A DNA stretch of 64,000 nucleotides from assembly GCF_014649875.1 (NCBI RefSeq), contig NZ_BMTW01000003.1, forward strand, positions 186,001 through 250,000, read 5' to 3'. Positions within the stretch are counted from its first letter, which is position 1, and every line of letters starts with the position of its first letter. Origin of the DNA: Streptomyces rubiginosohelvolus (GTDB lineage Bacteria; Actinomycetota; Actinomycetes; Streptomycetales; Streptomycetaceae). This document shows positions 25,083 through 33,941 of the stretch, piece after piece. The notes under the pieces are model-generated. The model ran no database searches. It was not told where the DNA came from and worked only from the letters and a program-made list of their open reading frames with translations. Made by a program: the position numbers and the translations under genes.

Positions 25083-26311
25083 ACGCCGTACGGGAGAACG
25101 CGCGGCGGCTCGCCGCCCGTGTCGACGCCTCCACCCCCGCCCACCGCGACCGCGCCGTCGACGGCCTGCGCGCGCTGGCCCTGCTCGCCGTGCCGCTCGG
25201 TCACTGGATGCTCGGCGGGTTCCGGCTGGACGCCGACGGTCTGCACAACGCGAGCCCGCTGGCCACGTTCGGCGCGCTCGCCCCCGCGAGTTGGGTGCTC
25301 CAGATGCTGGGGATCTTCTTCCTGGTCGGCGGGTACGCCTCGGTCCTCTCCTACCGCCGCCGGGCCTCGACGACGGCCGCCTGGCTGGGCGGCCGGCTGG
25401 CCCGGCTCGGCCGGCCGGTCCTCGGGGTGAGTGCCGTGTGGGCGGTGCTGGTCGCGGTGCTCTCCGCGCTGGGCGTACCCGGTGACACCCTGCGTACGGG
25501 GTCGACGCTGGTGATCCAGCCGCTCTGGTTCGTCGGGGTGTACACCGTGGTCACGGCCCTCACCCCGGTCTGCGTCACGCTGGCACGGAAGCTCGGCGGC
25601 TGGGCGGCACTCCCGCTGCTGGTCTCCGTCGCAATCGTGGACTTCCTGCGCTACGGGCCGTACGCGGAGGCGATGCCGTCCTGGCTGAGTGTGCTCAATG
25701 TCCTGCCCGGCTGGCTGTTCGCGTATCAGCTCGGCGTGTCCTGGGGCGAGGGGCGGATCGGGAAGCGCGGGGCCCGGCTGCTGCTGGTCGGCGGCGGGTT
25801 GCTGTTCGCCGTGCTGCTGCTGGTCTTCCACTACCCGGCGTCGATGGTCGGCGTGCCGGGCGAGGCCCGGACGAACTCGCATCCGCCGTCGCTGCTGGTG
25901 GTGGCGTTGGCGGCGGCCCAGAGCGGGGCGGCGATCCTGCTGCGCGACCGGCTCGGGCGGCTGCTGCGCAACCCGCTGCTCTGGGCGCCGGTCGTGGTGG
26001 TCAACCTGTCGGCGATGACGATCCTGTGCTGGCACCAGACGGCGATGCTGGCCGCCGCCGTACCGGCCTCGCTCGCGGGGACGGGGGGCATGGCGGTGGC
26101 CGGGCTGACGACCGCGCCGGACACGGTGGGCTGGATCCTCGCCCGGGCCGCTTGGCTGCCGGTGTTCGCCGGGCTGCTGGTGCTGATCGCCCGGTACGCG
26201 CGCCGCTTCGAGGCGCCGTGGCGGGCGGGCACCCGCGCCGCGAACGCCCGCCGCGCGCTGGCGGGGCTGCTCGCGGCGGGGTTCGCGGTGTTCGCGCTGG
26301 GGCTGGCGTGA
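25079..26311 (+). CDS. Acyltransferase 3 family membrane protein
   Basis: A 410-residue polytopic protein with about ten membrane segments. It has the family's early RAVDGLRALALLAVPLGHW (about residues 25-43), which holds the conserved His and Arg, and FFLVGGYASVLSYRRR near residue 80. Such enzymes move acyl groups onto sugars or other acceptors at the membrane. It is translationally coupled to the DUF1023 hydrolase (ATGA overlap at 25079-25082), so one enzyme may add and the other remove an acyl group. That link is inference. Confidence 0.87.
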   Translation: MNAVRENARRLAARVDASTPAHRDRAVDGLRALALLAVPLGHWMLGGFRLDADGLHNASPLATFGALAPASWVLQMLGIFFLVGGYASVLSYRRRASTTAAWLGGRLARLGRPVLGVSAVWAVLVAVLSALGVPGDTLRTGSTLVIQPLWFVGVYTVVTALTPVCVTLARKLGGWAALPLLVSVAIVDFLRYGPYAEAMPSWLSVLNVLPGWLFAYQLGVSWGEGRIGKRGARLLLVGGGLLFAVLLLVFHYPASMVGVPGEARTNSHPPSLLVVALAAAQSGAAILLRDRLGRLLRNPLLWAPVVVVNLSAMTILCWHQTAMLAAAVPASLAGTGGMAVAGLTTAPDTVGWILARAAWLPVFAGLLVLIARYARRFEAPWRAGTRAANARRALAGLLAAGFAVFALGLA

Positions 26312-26368
26312 GGCGGCGGCGTCGTCATGAACTTCATGAACCAGGCGATCACCGCGGACCCCTCCGGG

Positions 26369-27384
<1,016 letters not shown>

Positions 27385-27385
<1 letters not shown>

Positions 27386-27795
27386 CAGGCGCTGTGCCTC
27401 TCCGGCGCCCGGCGGGCGCCCGCATAGAAATCGATCTTGTGGTCGAGGACGGCGAGGGTGTCGTGGAGCTCCGCGATCCGCGAGATCACATCGCGGCGGG
27501 TCGCCTCCAGCAGCTCCTGCCGTGCCTCGAAGGTGGACTCCCCCTCCCGCAGCAGCTCCGCGTACCGCACCATGTCGGCGACGGGCATCCCGGTCAGCCG
27601 CAGCTTGCCGACGAAGGCCAGCCAGTCGAGGTCGCGGTTGCTGAAGCGGCGCTGGCCGGTGTGCGAGCGGTCGACGTGGGGCATGAGCCCGATGCGCTCG
27701 TACCAGCGCAGGGTGTGCGCGGTGAGGCCGGTGAAGGCGACGACCTCGCTGATCGAGTAGCTGTCCTGGCCCGCGGGGCGGGGGTGCTCCGTCAT
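27385..27795 (-). CDS. MerR family regulator
   Basis: A 136-residue MerR-type regulator. The winged helix is seen in YSISEVVAFTGLTAHTLRWYERIGLMPHVDR (about 12-43) and RRFSNRDLDWLAFVGKLRLTGMPVADM (about 48-75); a dimerisation helix follows (about 90-125). There is no Cys cluster, so it does not look like a metal sensor. The promoter ahead of it has the 19-bp spacer and central dyad typical of MerR activation, and predicted transcription begins almost exactly at the ATG, which suggests a leaderless message. Confidence 0.93.
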
Positions 27796-27802
27796 GTGTT
27801 CC

Positions 27803-27833
27803 ACGCTAGATCCTTGGAGTGCACTCGAAGCAA
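27803..27833 (-). promoter_or_regulatory. MerR-type promoter with 19-bp spacer and dyad
   Basis: On the minus strand, -35 TTGCTT (27833-27828) and -10 TAGCGT (27808-27803) are separated by exactly 19 bp. The dyad CTTCGAGT-GC-ACTCCAAG (27830-27813), matching at 7 of 8 positions, covers the spacer and reaches into the -35 hexamer. The start codon at 27795 is about 8 nt behind the -10, so the mRNA probably has no leader. Confidence 0.85.
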
Positions 27834-27962
27834 GCGGAATCGGCGTCGTCTCCCCACGTCTCCTCCGATCCCCTCCGACCGCATATGCGCCGATTGCCCG
27901 AGATGAAGGAATGTTCATCCTGGCTTCATGTTCGTACCGCCCGGGACCGTCAGGGTGAACGC

Positions 27963-28274
27963 ATGGCTTTCTCACCTCGTCTGGCGGCCCTGGCAGCCGT
28001 CGTCGCCGTGCCGCTGGGCATAGCGGCCACCAGCTATGCCATGACCGACACCTCGGAGGCGCCGAAGGTGCCCCCCACCGTCCAGCTGGAGGAGAGCCCG
28101 CGCGGCACACCGTCGCCGGGCCGGGACGCGTCGCCGAGCGGTGCCGCGTCCCCGAGCGGCTTCCCGACGCCGAGCGGTTCCTCCACCCCGACCCGTACAC
28201 CGGACAGCTCCGTCGTCCCGGGCCCCTCCGCGGCCGACGACGACGATGACGACGACTTCGGTGATGACGGTTAG
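27963..28274 (+). CDS. Small exported protein with Pro/Ser linker and Asp tail
   Basis: A 103-residue protein. A signal or anchor segment (about 5-27, cleavable at SYA-MTD) is followed by a low-complexity Pro/Ser/Thr stretch (about 40-88) and ends with seven aspartates plus DFGDDG. The stop lies 11 nt inside the start of the downstream histidine kinase gene, so the two are coupled. The Asp cluster could bind divalent cations outside the membrane. I know no named family; a role as an accessory to the kinase is inferred from the overlap only. Confidence 0.7.
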   Translation: MAFSPRLAALAAVVAVPLGIAATSYAMTDTSEAPKVPPTVQLEESPRGTPSPGRDASPSGAASPSGFPTPSGSSTPTRTPDSSVVPGPSAADDDDDDDFGDDG

Positions 28275-29718
28275 CCGGTCGCCCCTGGGGTTCCCGAGGA
28301 TCTCCGCCCGCGTTCGGATCCTTCTGTGGTTGCTGGTCGTGATGGCGGTCGCGCTGGGCGCGGTCGCCGTCACCGTGCGCTCGATCCTCCAGCGGGACGT
28401 GGACCACCGCATCAGCCAGCTGCTCACGCAGGAGACCGGCGAGTTCGCGAACTTCGTGCCGCAGGGGGTGGACCCGGACACCGGCGGCCGGTTCGACACC
28501 GCCGACCGGCTGCTCCGCATCTATCTGCAACGCCAGTACGCCGACCCGGACGAGGAGCTGCTGGGGCTGACCGGCCCGGCCGGCGACCGGCCCGACGTCA
28601 TCCGGCAGCGCCGCGACCTCCCCCCGGACACCGCCCTGTGGCAGGACACCGCATCGCTCACCCGGATCCGCGCCGACAAGGACTCCTTCGGCACGCTGGA
28701 GCGCCCGCAGGGCGAACTGCGCTGGGCGAAGGTCGAGATCGGGCCGTCGGCCGGCGGGCAGCCCGGGGCGTTCGTCGTCGCCTTCCACCCGGAGCGCGAA
28801 CGGGACGTCGCCGACAAGACGTTCTGGATGCTGCTCGCCCTGTCCGGGGTCGCCCTGCTGATGACGACCGGGATCGGCTGGGCCGTCGCCGGACGCATCC
28901 TCGCGCCCGTCCGGCTCGTGCGGACGACGGCGGCGGAGCTGACCGAGCAGGATCTGACCCGGCGGATCCCCGTGGAGGGCCGGGACGACATCGCGGCCCT
29001 CGCCGAGACGTTCAACGCGATGCTCGACCGCCTTGAGCGGGCGTTCGCCGCGCAGCGGGTCTTCGTCGACGACGCCGGGCACGAGCTGCGCACCCCGATC
29101 ACCATCGTCCGGGGCCATCTGGAGCTGATGGGCGACGATCCGGCGGACCGGGAGGAGACAGTACGGCTGGTCACGGACGAGCTGGACCGGATGAGCCGGA
29201 TCGTGGAGGACCTGCTGCTGCTCGCGGGGGCCGAGCGCCCCGACTTCGTGCGCCCGGAGCCCGTCCAGCTCGCGGAGCTGACCGCCGACGTGTTCGTGAA
29301 GGTGCGGACCCTCGGTGAGCGGGAGTGGCAGCTCGACGGGGTCGCGGACCGCGAAGTGCGCCTGGATCCGCAGCGGATGACGCAGGCGATGGTCCAGCTC
29401 GCGCAGAACGCGGTCCAGCACACCGTGCCCGGCCAGCGCATCCGGATCGGCTCCCGGGCCGTCGGCTCCCGCGCCGAGGGCGACCGTATCGAGCTGTACG
29501 TCGCCGACCACGGGCCCGGCATTCCGCCGGAGGACGCCGAGGTCATCTTCGAGCGGTTCCGCCGGGGCACGTCCCGGCGCGGGACCCGCACCAGCGGGGC
29601 CGGGCTCGGCCTCGCCATCGTCAAGGCCATCGCGGAGGGCCACCACGGCCGCGTCGAACTCCGCCGGACCGAGGGCGGCGGAGCCACCTTCGTACTCACG
29701 CTGGAGACCGATTCATGA
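28264..29718 (+). CDS. OmpR-partner sensor histidine kinase
   Basis: A 484-residue kinase. The order is membrane helix (about 20-40), extracytoplasmic domain (about 41-185), second helix (about 190-212), HAMP (LAPVRLVRTTAAELTEQDLTRRIP), HisKA with His273 in DDAGHELRTPI, and a full HATPase with N-box MVQLAQNAVQHT, G1 VADHGPGIP and G2 SGAGLGLAIVKAIAEGH. The start ATG at 28264 lies inside the preceding small gene; a GTG 3 nt upstream is also possible. The stop overlaps the regulator start by 4 nt. Confidence 0.94.
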   Translation: MTVSRSPLGFPRISARVRILLWLLVVMAVALGAVAVTVRSILQRDVDHRISQLLTQETGEFANFVPQGVDPDTGGRFDTADRLLRIYLQRQYADPDEELLGLTGPAGDRPDVIRQRRDLPPDTALWQDTASLTRIRADKDSFGTLERPQGELRWAKVEIGPSAGGQPGAFVVAFHPERERDVADKTFWMLLALSGVALLMTTGIGWAVAGRILAPVRLVRTTAAELTEQDLTRRIPVEGRDDIAALAETFNAMLDRLERAFAAQRVFVDDAGHELRTPITIVRGHLELMGDDPADREETVRLVTDELDRMSRIVEDLLLLAGAERPDFVRPEPVQLAELTADVFVKVRTLGEREWQLDGVADREVRLDPQRMTQAMVQLAQNAVQHTVPGQRIRIGSRAVGSRAEGDRIELYVADHGPGIPPEDAEVIFERFRRGTSRRGTRTSGAGLGLAIVKAIAEGHHGRVELRRTEGGGATFVLTLETDS

Positions 29719-30374
29719 ACCGCATCCTGATCGCCGAGGACGAGGAGCGCATCGCCTCGTTCGTCCAGAAGGGCCTGCGCGCCAACGGCTTCACCACGGT
29801 CGTCGCCGAGGACGGTGACCTGGCGCTCGGCCATGCGCTGACCGGCGGGTTCGACCTGATGGTGCTCGACATCGGGCTGCCGGGCCGGGACGGCTTCACC
29901 GTGCTCCGGGAGCTGCGGGAGGCGCGCGTCACGCTGCCGGTGATCGTGCTCACCGCCCGTGACTCCGTCCGGGACACGGTGGCCGGTCTGGAGGGCGGGG
30001 CCGACGACTGGATGACGAAGCCGTTCCGCTTCGAGGAGCTGCTCGCCCGGGTACGGCTGCGCCAGCGCACCGCGGCCCGGGCCCCCGAGGTCACCATGCT
30101 GCGCAGCGGCACCCTCGCCCTGGACCTGCGGACGCGCCGGGCCCGCGCGGAGGACCGGACGGTGGATCTGACGGCGCGCGAGTTCGTACTGCTGGAGATG
30201 TTCCTGCGCCACCCGGGCCAGGTGCTGTCGCGGGAGCAGATCCTGTCGCATGTGTGGGGGTACGACTTCGACCCCGGCTCCAACATCGTGGACGTGTATG
30301 TCCGGGCGCTGCGGAAGAAGTTGGGGGCGGAGCGGCTGGAGACGGTACGGGGGATGGGGTACCGGCTGCCTTAG
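29715..30374 (+). CDS. OmpR/PhoB-family response regulator
   Basis: A 219-residue regulator: receiver domain with Asp52 in LMVLDIGLPGRDG and Lys in DDWMTKPFRFEEL, then a winged helix with VDLTAREFVLLEMFLRHPGQVLSREQIL and NIVDVYVRALRKKLG. It lies in the order small protein, kinase, regulator, all overlapping. The following transporter and kinase genes start 150 nt later on the same strand and may be its targets. Confidence 0.95.
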   Translation: MNRILIAEDEERIASFVQKGLRANGFTTVVAEDGDLALGHALTGGFDLMVLDIGLPGRDGFTVLRELREARVTLPVIVLTARDSVRDTVAGLEGGADDWMTKPFRFEELLARVRLRQRTAARAPEVTMLRSGTLALDLRTRRARAEDRTVDLTAREFVLLEMFLRHPGQVLSREQILSHVWGYDFDPGSNIVDVYVRALRKKLGAERLETVRGMGYRLP

Positions 30375-30524
30375 CGGCCGGGTCCCGGCGGGCGGCCAGG
30401 GGCTGCCCCGAGCCGGCTCGACCGGACCGCCGTCGGCCATCAGGAGGTCGGGGCGGCGGGGAGATGAAAAGCCCTTCACGGGCGGCTCATCGACCGCTCA
30501 CCCCGCCTTCAGAGGCTGTACAGC

Positions 30525-31958
30525 GTGCCTCTTCCTCTCCGGCAGACCGTCGGCCTCTGTGCCGTCCTCGGGCTCTGCGCTCTCCTCGCCGTCCCCGGCG
30601 CCGCCCCCGGCCTCAGCGCCGACGGGCGGCTCTCGCTCGCCGTCTTCGCCCTGGCCACCGCCGCCTGGATCGCCACCCCGGTGGACGACGCCTACATCGC
30701 GCTCGGCGCGGGCCTGGCGCTGACGGTGACGGGGGTGATCAGCAGCGAGACCCTGTTCGCCACGTTGGGCGACGAGACGGTGTGGCTGCTGATCTGCGCC
30801 TTCGTCCTGGCGGCCGCCGTGACCCGGACCGGGCTCGCGGGCCGGGCCGCCGTCTTCCTGGTCGGCGGGGCCAGGACCGTACGCCAGCTGGTGCACCTGA
30901 CCACCGCCGGTCTCGTGGTCACCGCGTTCGCCGTGCCGGCCACGTCGGGGCGGGCCGCGCTCGCCCTCCCGGTGTTCCTGGCGCTGGCGGCCGCACTCCG
31001 TGAGCGGACCCGCCTGGTCGTCATGCTGGCGCTGCTCTTCCCCACCGTCATCCTGCTGTCCGCCGTCGCGACGCTGATCGGGGCGGGGGCGCACCTGATC
31101 ACGGTCGGGGTGCTGTGGGAGCAGACCGGGGAGCAGCTGAGCTTCGTCCAATGGCTGGTCCTCGGGCTGCCGTTGGCCGTCGTCTCGTCCCATCTCGCCG
31201 CAGAACTGGTGCTGTTGACGACCACCCGGCGGGCCGACCGGAAGGGACCGGTCACGATCACGGCGGCGCAGATCCAGGAGCACTCCGAGACGGCCGTCGA
31301 GGGCCCGTTCACCCCGGCGGAGTCCCGATGCCTGCTGCTCCTGGCGACGGTCGTCCTGCTGTGGTGCAGCGAGCCGTTGCACGGGGTGTCGCCCGCCGTC
31401 GTCGCGCTCATCGGCGCGCTGGTGGCGACCTCGCCCGCGCTGGGGACGGTCCGCTTCAAGGACGGTCTGCGGACGGTCCCCTGGCCGCTGCTGCTGTTCA
31501 TGGCCGCCACGATGGCGATGGGCGTCGCGCTCTCCGACTCGGGTGCGGCCGACTGGCTGGTGGGGTGGATACCCCTGGGGGCGTCCACGCCCCCGTGGAT
31601 GTTCCTGGCCGGAGTGGTCGTCGTCAGCACGGCCGCCCACCTGGCGCTCCAGTCGCGCTCCGCCCGGTCCTCCGTCCTCGTCCCGCTGGTGGTCGCGGCG
31701 GCGGTCGGGGCCGGGGTCAACCCGGTCACGGCGGCGCTGGCGTCCACGGCCGCCGCCGGCTTCTGCCACACCCTGCCGTCCTCGGCCAAGCCGGTCGCGC
31801 TCTTCGCGGACGTGCCCGGCACCCCGACGTACACCCCGCGCGACCTGCTGCGGCTGTCCGCCTTCCTCGCGCCGCTCACGGCGGTCCTCGTCCTCGCCTT
31901 CGCCCTCGTCGTCTGGCCGCTGCTCGGCGTGCCTGTCCTCCTGGAGACCCAGCCATGA
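30525..31958 (+). CDS. SLC13/DASS family anion transporter
   Basis: A 477-residue transporter with about 11-12 membrane segments, beginning with GTG at 30525. It has the divalent-anion symporter layout: two inverted halves with motif-like stretches FAVPATSGRAALALPVF near residue 145 and SRSARSSVLVPLVVAAAVGAGVNP near residue 385. Members import dicarboxylates, sulfate or similar anions with sodium or protons. Its stop overlaps the glycerate kinase start by 4 nt, so glycerate or a precursor such as tartronate or tartrate is a likely cargo. Confidence 0.85.
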   Translation: MPLPLRQTVGLCAVLGLCALLAVPGAAPGLSADGRLSLAVFALATAAWIATPVDDAYIALGAGLALTVTGVISSETLFATLGDETVWLLICAFVLAAAVTRTGLAGRAAVFLVGGARTVRQLVHLTTAGLVVTAFAVPATSGRAALALPVFLALAAALRERTRLVVMLALLFPTVILLSAVATLIGAGAHLITVGVLWEQTGEQLSFVQWLVLGLPLAVVSSHLAAELVLLTTTRRADRKGPVTITAAQIQEHSETAVEGPFTPAESRCLLLLATVVLLWCSEPLHGVSPAVVALIGALVATSPALGTVRFKDGLRTVPWPLLLFMAATMAMGVALSDSGAADWLVGWIPLGASTPPWMFLAGVVVVSTAAHLALQSRSARSSVLVPLVVAAAVGAGVNPVTAALASTAAAGFCHTLPSSAKPVALFADVPGTPTYTPRDLLRLSAFLAPLTAVLVLAFALVVWPLLGVPVLLETQP

Positions 31959-33166
31959 CCCTTCGTCCTCACCGCATCGCCATCGCCCCCAGCGGATTCA
32001 AGGAGTCCCTGTCGGCCGCCCGGGTCGCGGAGGCCATCGCCACCGGGGTACGCCGGGTGATCCCCGACGCCGACCTCGACCTCATCCCCCTCGTGGACGG
32101 CGGCGAGGGTACGGCCGAGGCGCTGGCCCTGGCGGGCGGTGGCCGCCTGGTCCCGGTCACCGCGACGGGCCCGGTGGGCGACCCGGTCGCCTCGCACTTC
32201 GCACTGCTGGGCGGCGGCACAACACCCGGTCCGCTGACCGCCGTCGTGGAGATGGCGGCCGTCGCGGGCCTCGCCCTGGTCCCGCCGGACCGCCGCCACC
32301 CGGGCGCGACGACGACGTACGGTGTCGGCGAGCTGATCCGCGCGGCTCTGGACGCCGGGGCCCGGCGCATCCTCGTCGGCTGCGGCGACTCCGGTACGTC
32401 GGACGGCGGCGCGGGCGCGCTCCAGGCGCTCGGGGCCCGGCTGACCGACCGGCACGGCCGTGAACTCCGGCCGGGCGGAGGTGCGTTGCACGAACTGGAG
32501 CACATCGACCCGTCCGGCCTCGACCCGAGGCTCGCCGACGCCGAGCTGCTCGTGGCATGCAACCCGTACAACGTGCTGTGCGGAAAGCGCGGCGTGGCCC
32601 GGGTGTTCGGGCCGCAGAAGGGGGCGACCCCGGCGGAGGTGGAGCTGCTCTCGGCGGGCCTGGAACGGCTGGCCGCCGTCCTCACCCGGGACCTGGCCCC
32701 GGCGTTCGGCGCCACGGCTCTAGATCTGCGGACGGCCCCCGGCACGGGCGCGTCGGGCGGTCTGGGGGCGGGGCTCGCGTCCGTGGGCGCCCGGCTCCTG
32801 CCCCGGTACGACGTCCTCCTCGACGGCCTCGACCTGGACGCCCGCCTGGCCCGCGCCGACTTCGTGATCACGGCGGAAGGGGCGCTCGACCACCAGACCG
32901 TACGCGGCAAGATCCCGGCGGAGGTGGCGCGCCGGGCGCAGGCGGCGGGGGTACCGGTCCTGGTGCTGGCCGGGACGATCGGGCCGGGCGCGCAGGACGT
33001 ACGGGCGGTGGGCGTGGACGCGTACAGCGCGATCCTGCCCGCGCCGATGACGCTGGTGGAGGCGATCGGCCGGAGCGGCGAGTTCCTGGCGGACGCGTCG
33101 GAGCGGGCTATGCGGATCATGGCCCTGGGGACCCGGTTGGCGCCGGTGGCCCCGCTGGCCGCGTGA
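31955..33166 (+). CDS. Glycerate 2-kinase (GarK/GlxK family)
   Basis: A 403-residue kinase that phosphorylates D-glycerate, most likely at position 2. Family motifs are IAPSGFKESLSA at the N-terminus, PLVDGGEGTAEAL near residue 45, GCGDSGTSDGGAGALQALG near residue 145, and VITAEGALDHQTVRGKIP near residue 305. The N-terminus fixes the ATG at 31955 within an ATGA overlap with the transporter gene. Together they form an uptake and activation unit that feeds lower glycolysis. Confidence 0.94.
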   Translation: MTLRPHRIAIAPSGFKESLSAARVAEAIATGVRRVIPDADLDLIPLVDGGEGTAEALALAGGGRLVPVTATGPVGDPVASHFALLGGGTTPGPLTAVVEMAAVAGLALVPPDRRHPGATTTYGVGELIRAALDAGARRILVGCGDSGTSDGGAGALQALGARLTDRHGRELRPGGGALHELEHIDPSGLDPRLADAELLVACNPYNVLCGKRGVARVFGPQKGATPAEVELLSAGLERLAAVLTRDLAPAFGATALDLRTAPGTGASGGLGAGLASVGARLLPRYDVLLDGLDLDARLARADFVITAEGALDHQTVRGKIPAEVARRAQAAGVPVLVLAGTIGPGAQDVRAVGVDAYSAILPAPMTLVEAIGRSGEFLADASERAMRIMALGTRLAPVAPLAA

Positions 33167-33177
33167 GGGGGCAATCA

Positions 33178-33240
33178 CCAGGTGCTGCCCGCCTGGATCA
33201 GGCCACCAGCCGGGCCCAGGGCATCTTGGACGGGCAGCAC
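33178..33240 (-). pseudogene. Degraded RHS post-core fragment (B)
   Basis: About 60 nt reading DALGPAGGLIQAGSTW on the minus strand, matching VLGPAGDLIQAGQHL in the intact RHS gene (about 34130-34190), also at nucleotide level. The reading frame ends at once. It is a remnant of an older RHS tip copy. Confidence 0.7.
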
Positions 33241-33262
33241 TGGAAGGAATGAGCTGGCTCTC

Positions 33263-33481
33263 TTATTGAGCTTGCCCATTCTTCCCCCTTTGAATGAAAA
33301 AGTAACCGATGACGGAGATGCATCCAATAATTCCCAGGAGCGCCCACCCGCCACTATTGCCGGAAACAATCAGAAAAACAGAAAGGGCGACACCGGCGAC
33401 TGCAAATGCGGCGGCGAACTGAACGTACCGCTTTACGGCAGCGCGCTGCTCCATTGTCCATCCGACGTGCGGCTCCGACAT
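33263..33481 (-). CDS. Small two-TM protein, candidate RHS immunity (copy 2)
   Basis: A 72-residue protein starting at ATG 33481, with AAAGGA about 7 nt upstream. Two hydrophobic helices (about 21-38 and 44-64) are joined by a short GNSGG turn and end in a basic tail, RGKNGQAQ. It resembles the protein at 33677-33889 in length, the KR pair before helix 1, the GV-LS and GG-LGI positions and the basic tail. It is preceded by a broken RHS core fragment. Immunity against a membrane-active RHS tail is the natural guess, but this is inference. Lower GC than neighbouring genes. Confidence 0.65.
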   Translation of the reverse strand: MSEPHVGWTMEQRAAVKRYVQFAAAFAVAGVALSVFLIVSGNSGGWALLGIIGCISVIGYFFIQRGKNGQAQ

Positions 33482-33500
33482 TTTCATTCCTTTCGTGCGC

Positions 33501-33612
33501 CCTGGGGACCTGCTCGGTGGTGGCACCCGCTGAACGCCGCGAGGACCATAGGCGTACGTGTTGGCCTTCGCGCCGGCTTCGTCCGCCAACGCCATAACAC
33601 TGCCGGGTGCAG
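33501..33612 (-). pseudogene. Degraded RHS core fragment (A) with frameshift
   Basis: About 112 nt match the RHS core of the intact gene (34361-34473): SVMALADEAGAKANTYAYGPRGVQR against SVVALTDEAGTKVNTYAYSPRGVQR. After GVQR the match continues as ATTEQVP only in another frame, so a frameshift is present. Confidence 0.8.
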
Positions 33613-33676
33613 CCCCCAAAGGCACCAGGAGGGCGAGCACCATTGCGTGAGCTCGCCCTCCTGAATCCAGGATGGA

Positions 33677-33889
33677 TCAAAATTGGTTCTTGTTCCGATG
33701 GCGTGCACTCAAGGTGGCGGCGGCCCACGTGGCCAGGGTGATACCTAGGACGGTGAGACCGCCGGCAGTCATGCCCATGGCCAGGAGCGCTATGGAGAGA
33801 ATCACCCCAAGGAAGCCGAAGATATGACTGGTCACCAGCAGTCGTTTCAGCAGCGACTGCCGTTGCAGTGGAACTCCGACTTGGCGCAT
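33677..33889 (-). CDS. Small two-TM protein, candidate RHS immunity (copy 1)
   Basis: A 70-residue protein directly behind the RHS gene (53-nt gap), with an excellent AAAGGAGA site. It has two hydrophobic segments (about 21-39 and 43-62) and a basic C-terminus, ARHRNKNQF. Its position matches that of immunity genes behind polymorphic toxin genes, and the RHS tail is itself hydrophobic. The closest relative in the window is the protein at 33263-33481. No known family name. Confidence 0.7.
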   Translation of the reverse strand: MRQVGVPLQRQSLLKRLLVTSHIFGFLGVILSIALLAMGMTAGGLTVLGITLATWAAATLSARHRNKNQF

Positions 33890-33941
33890 GCCATATCTCC
33901 TTTCGCAGCTCTGAAGGGATGCCCCTCCAAGAGCGATCCGT

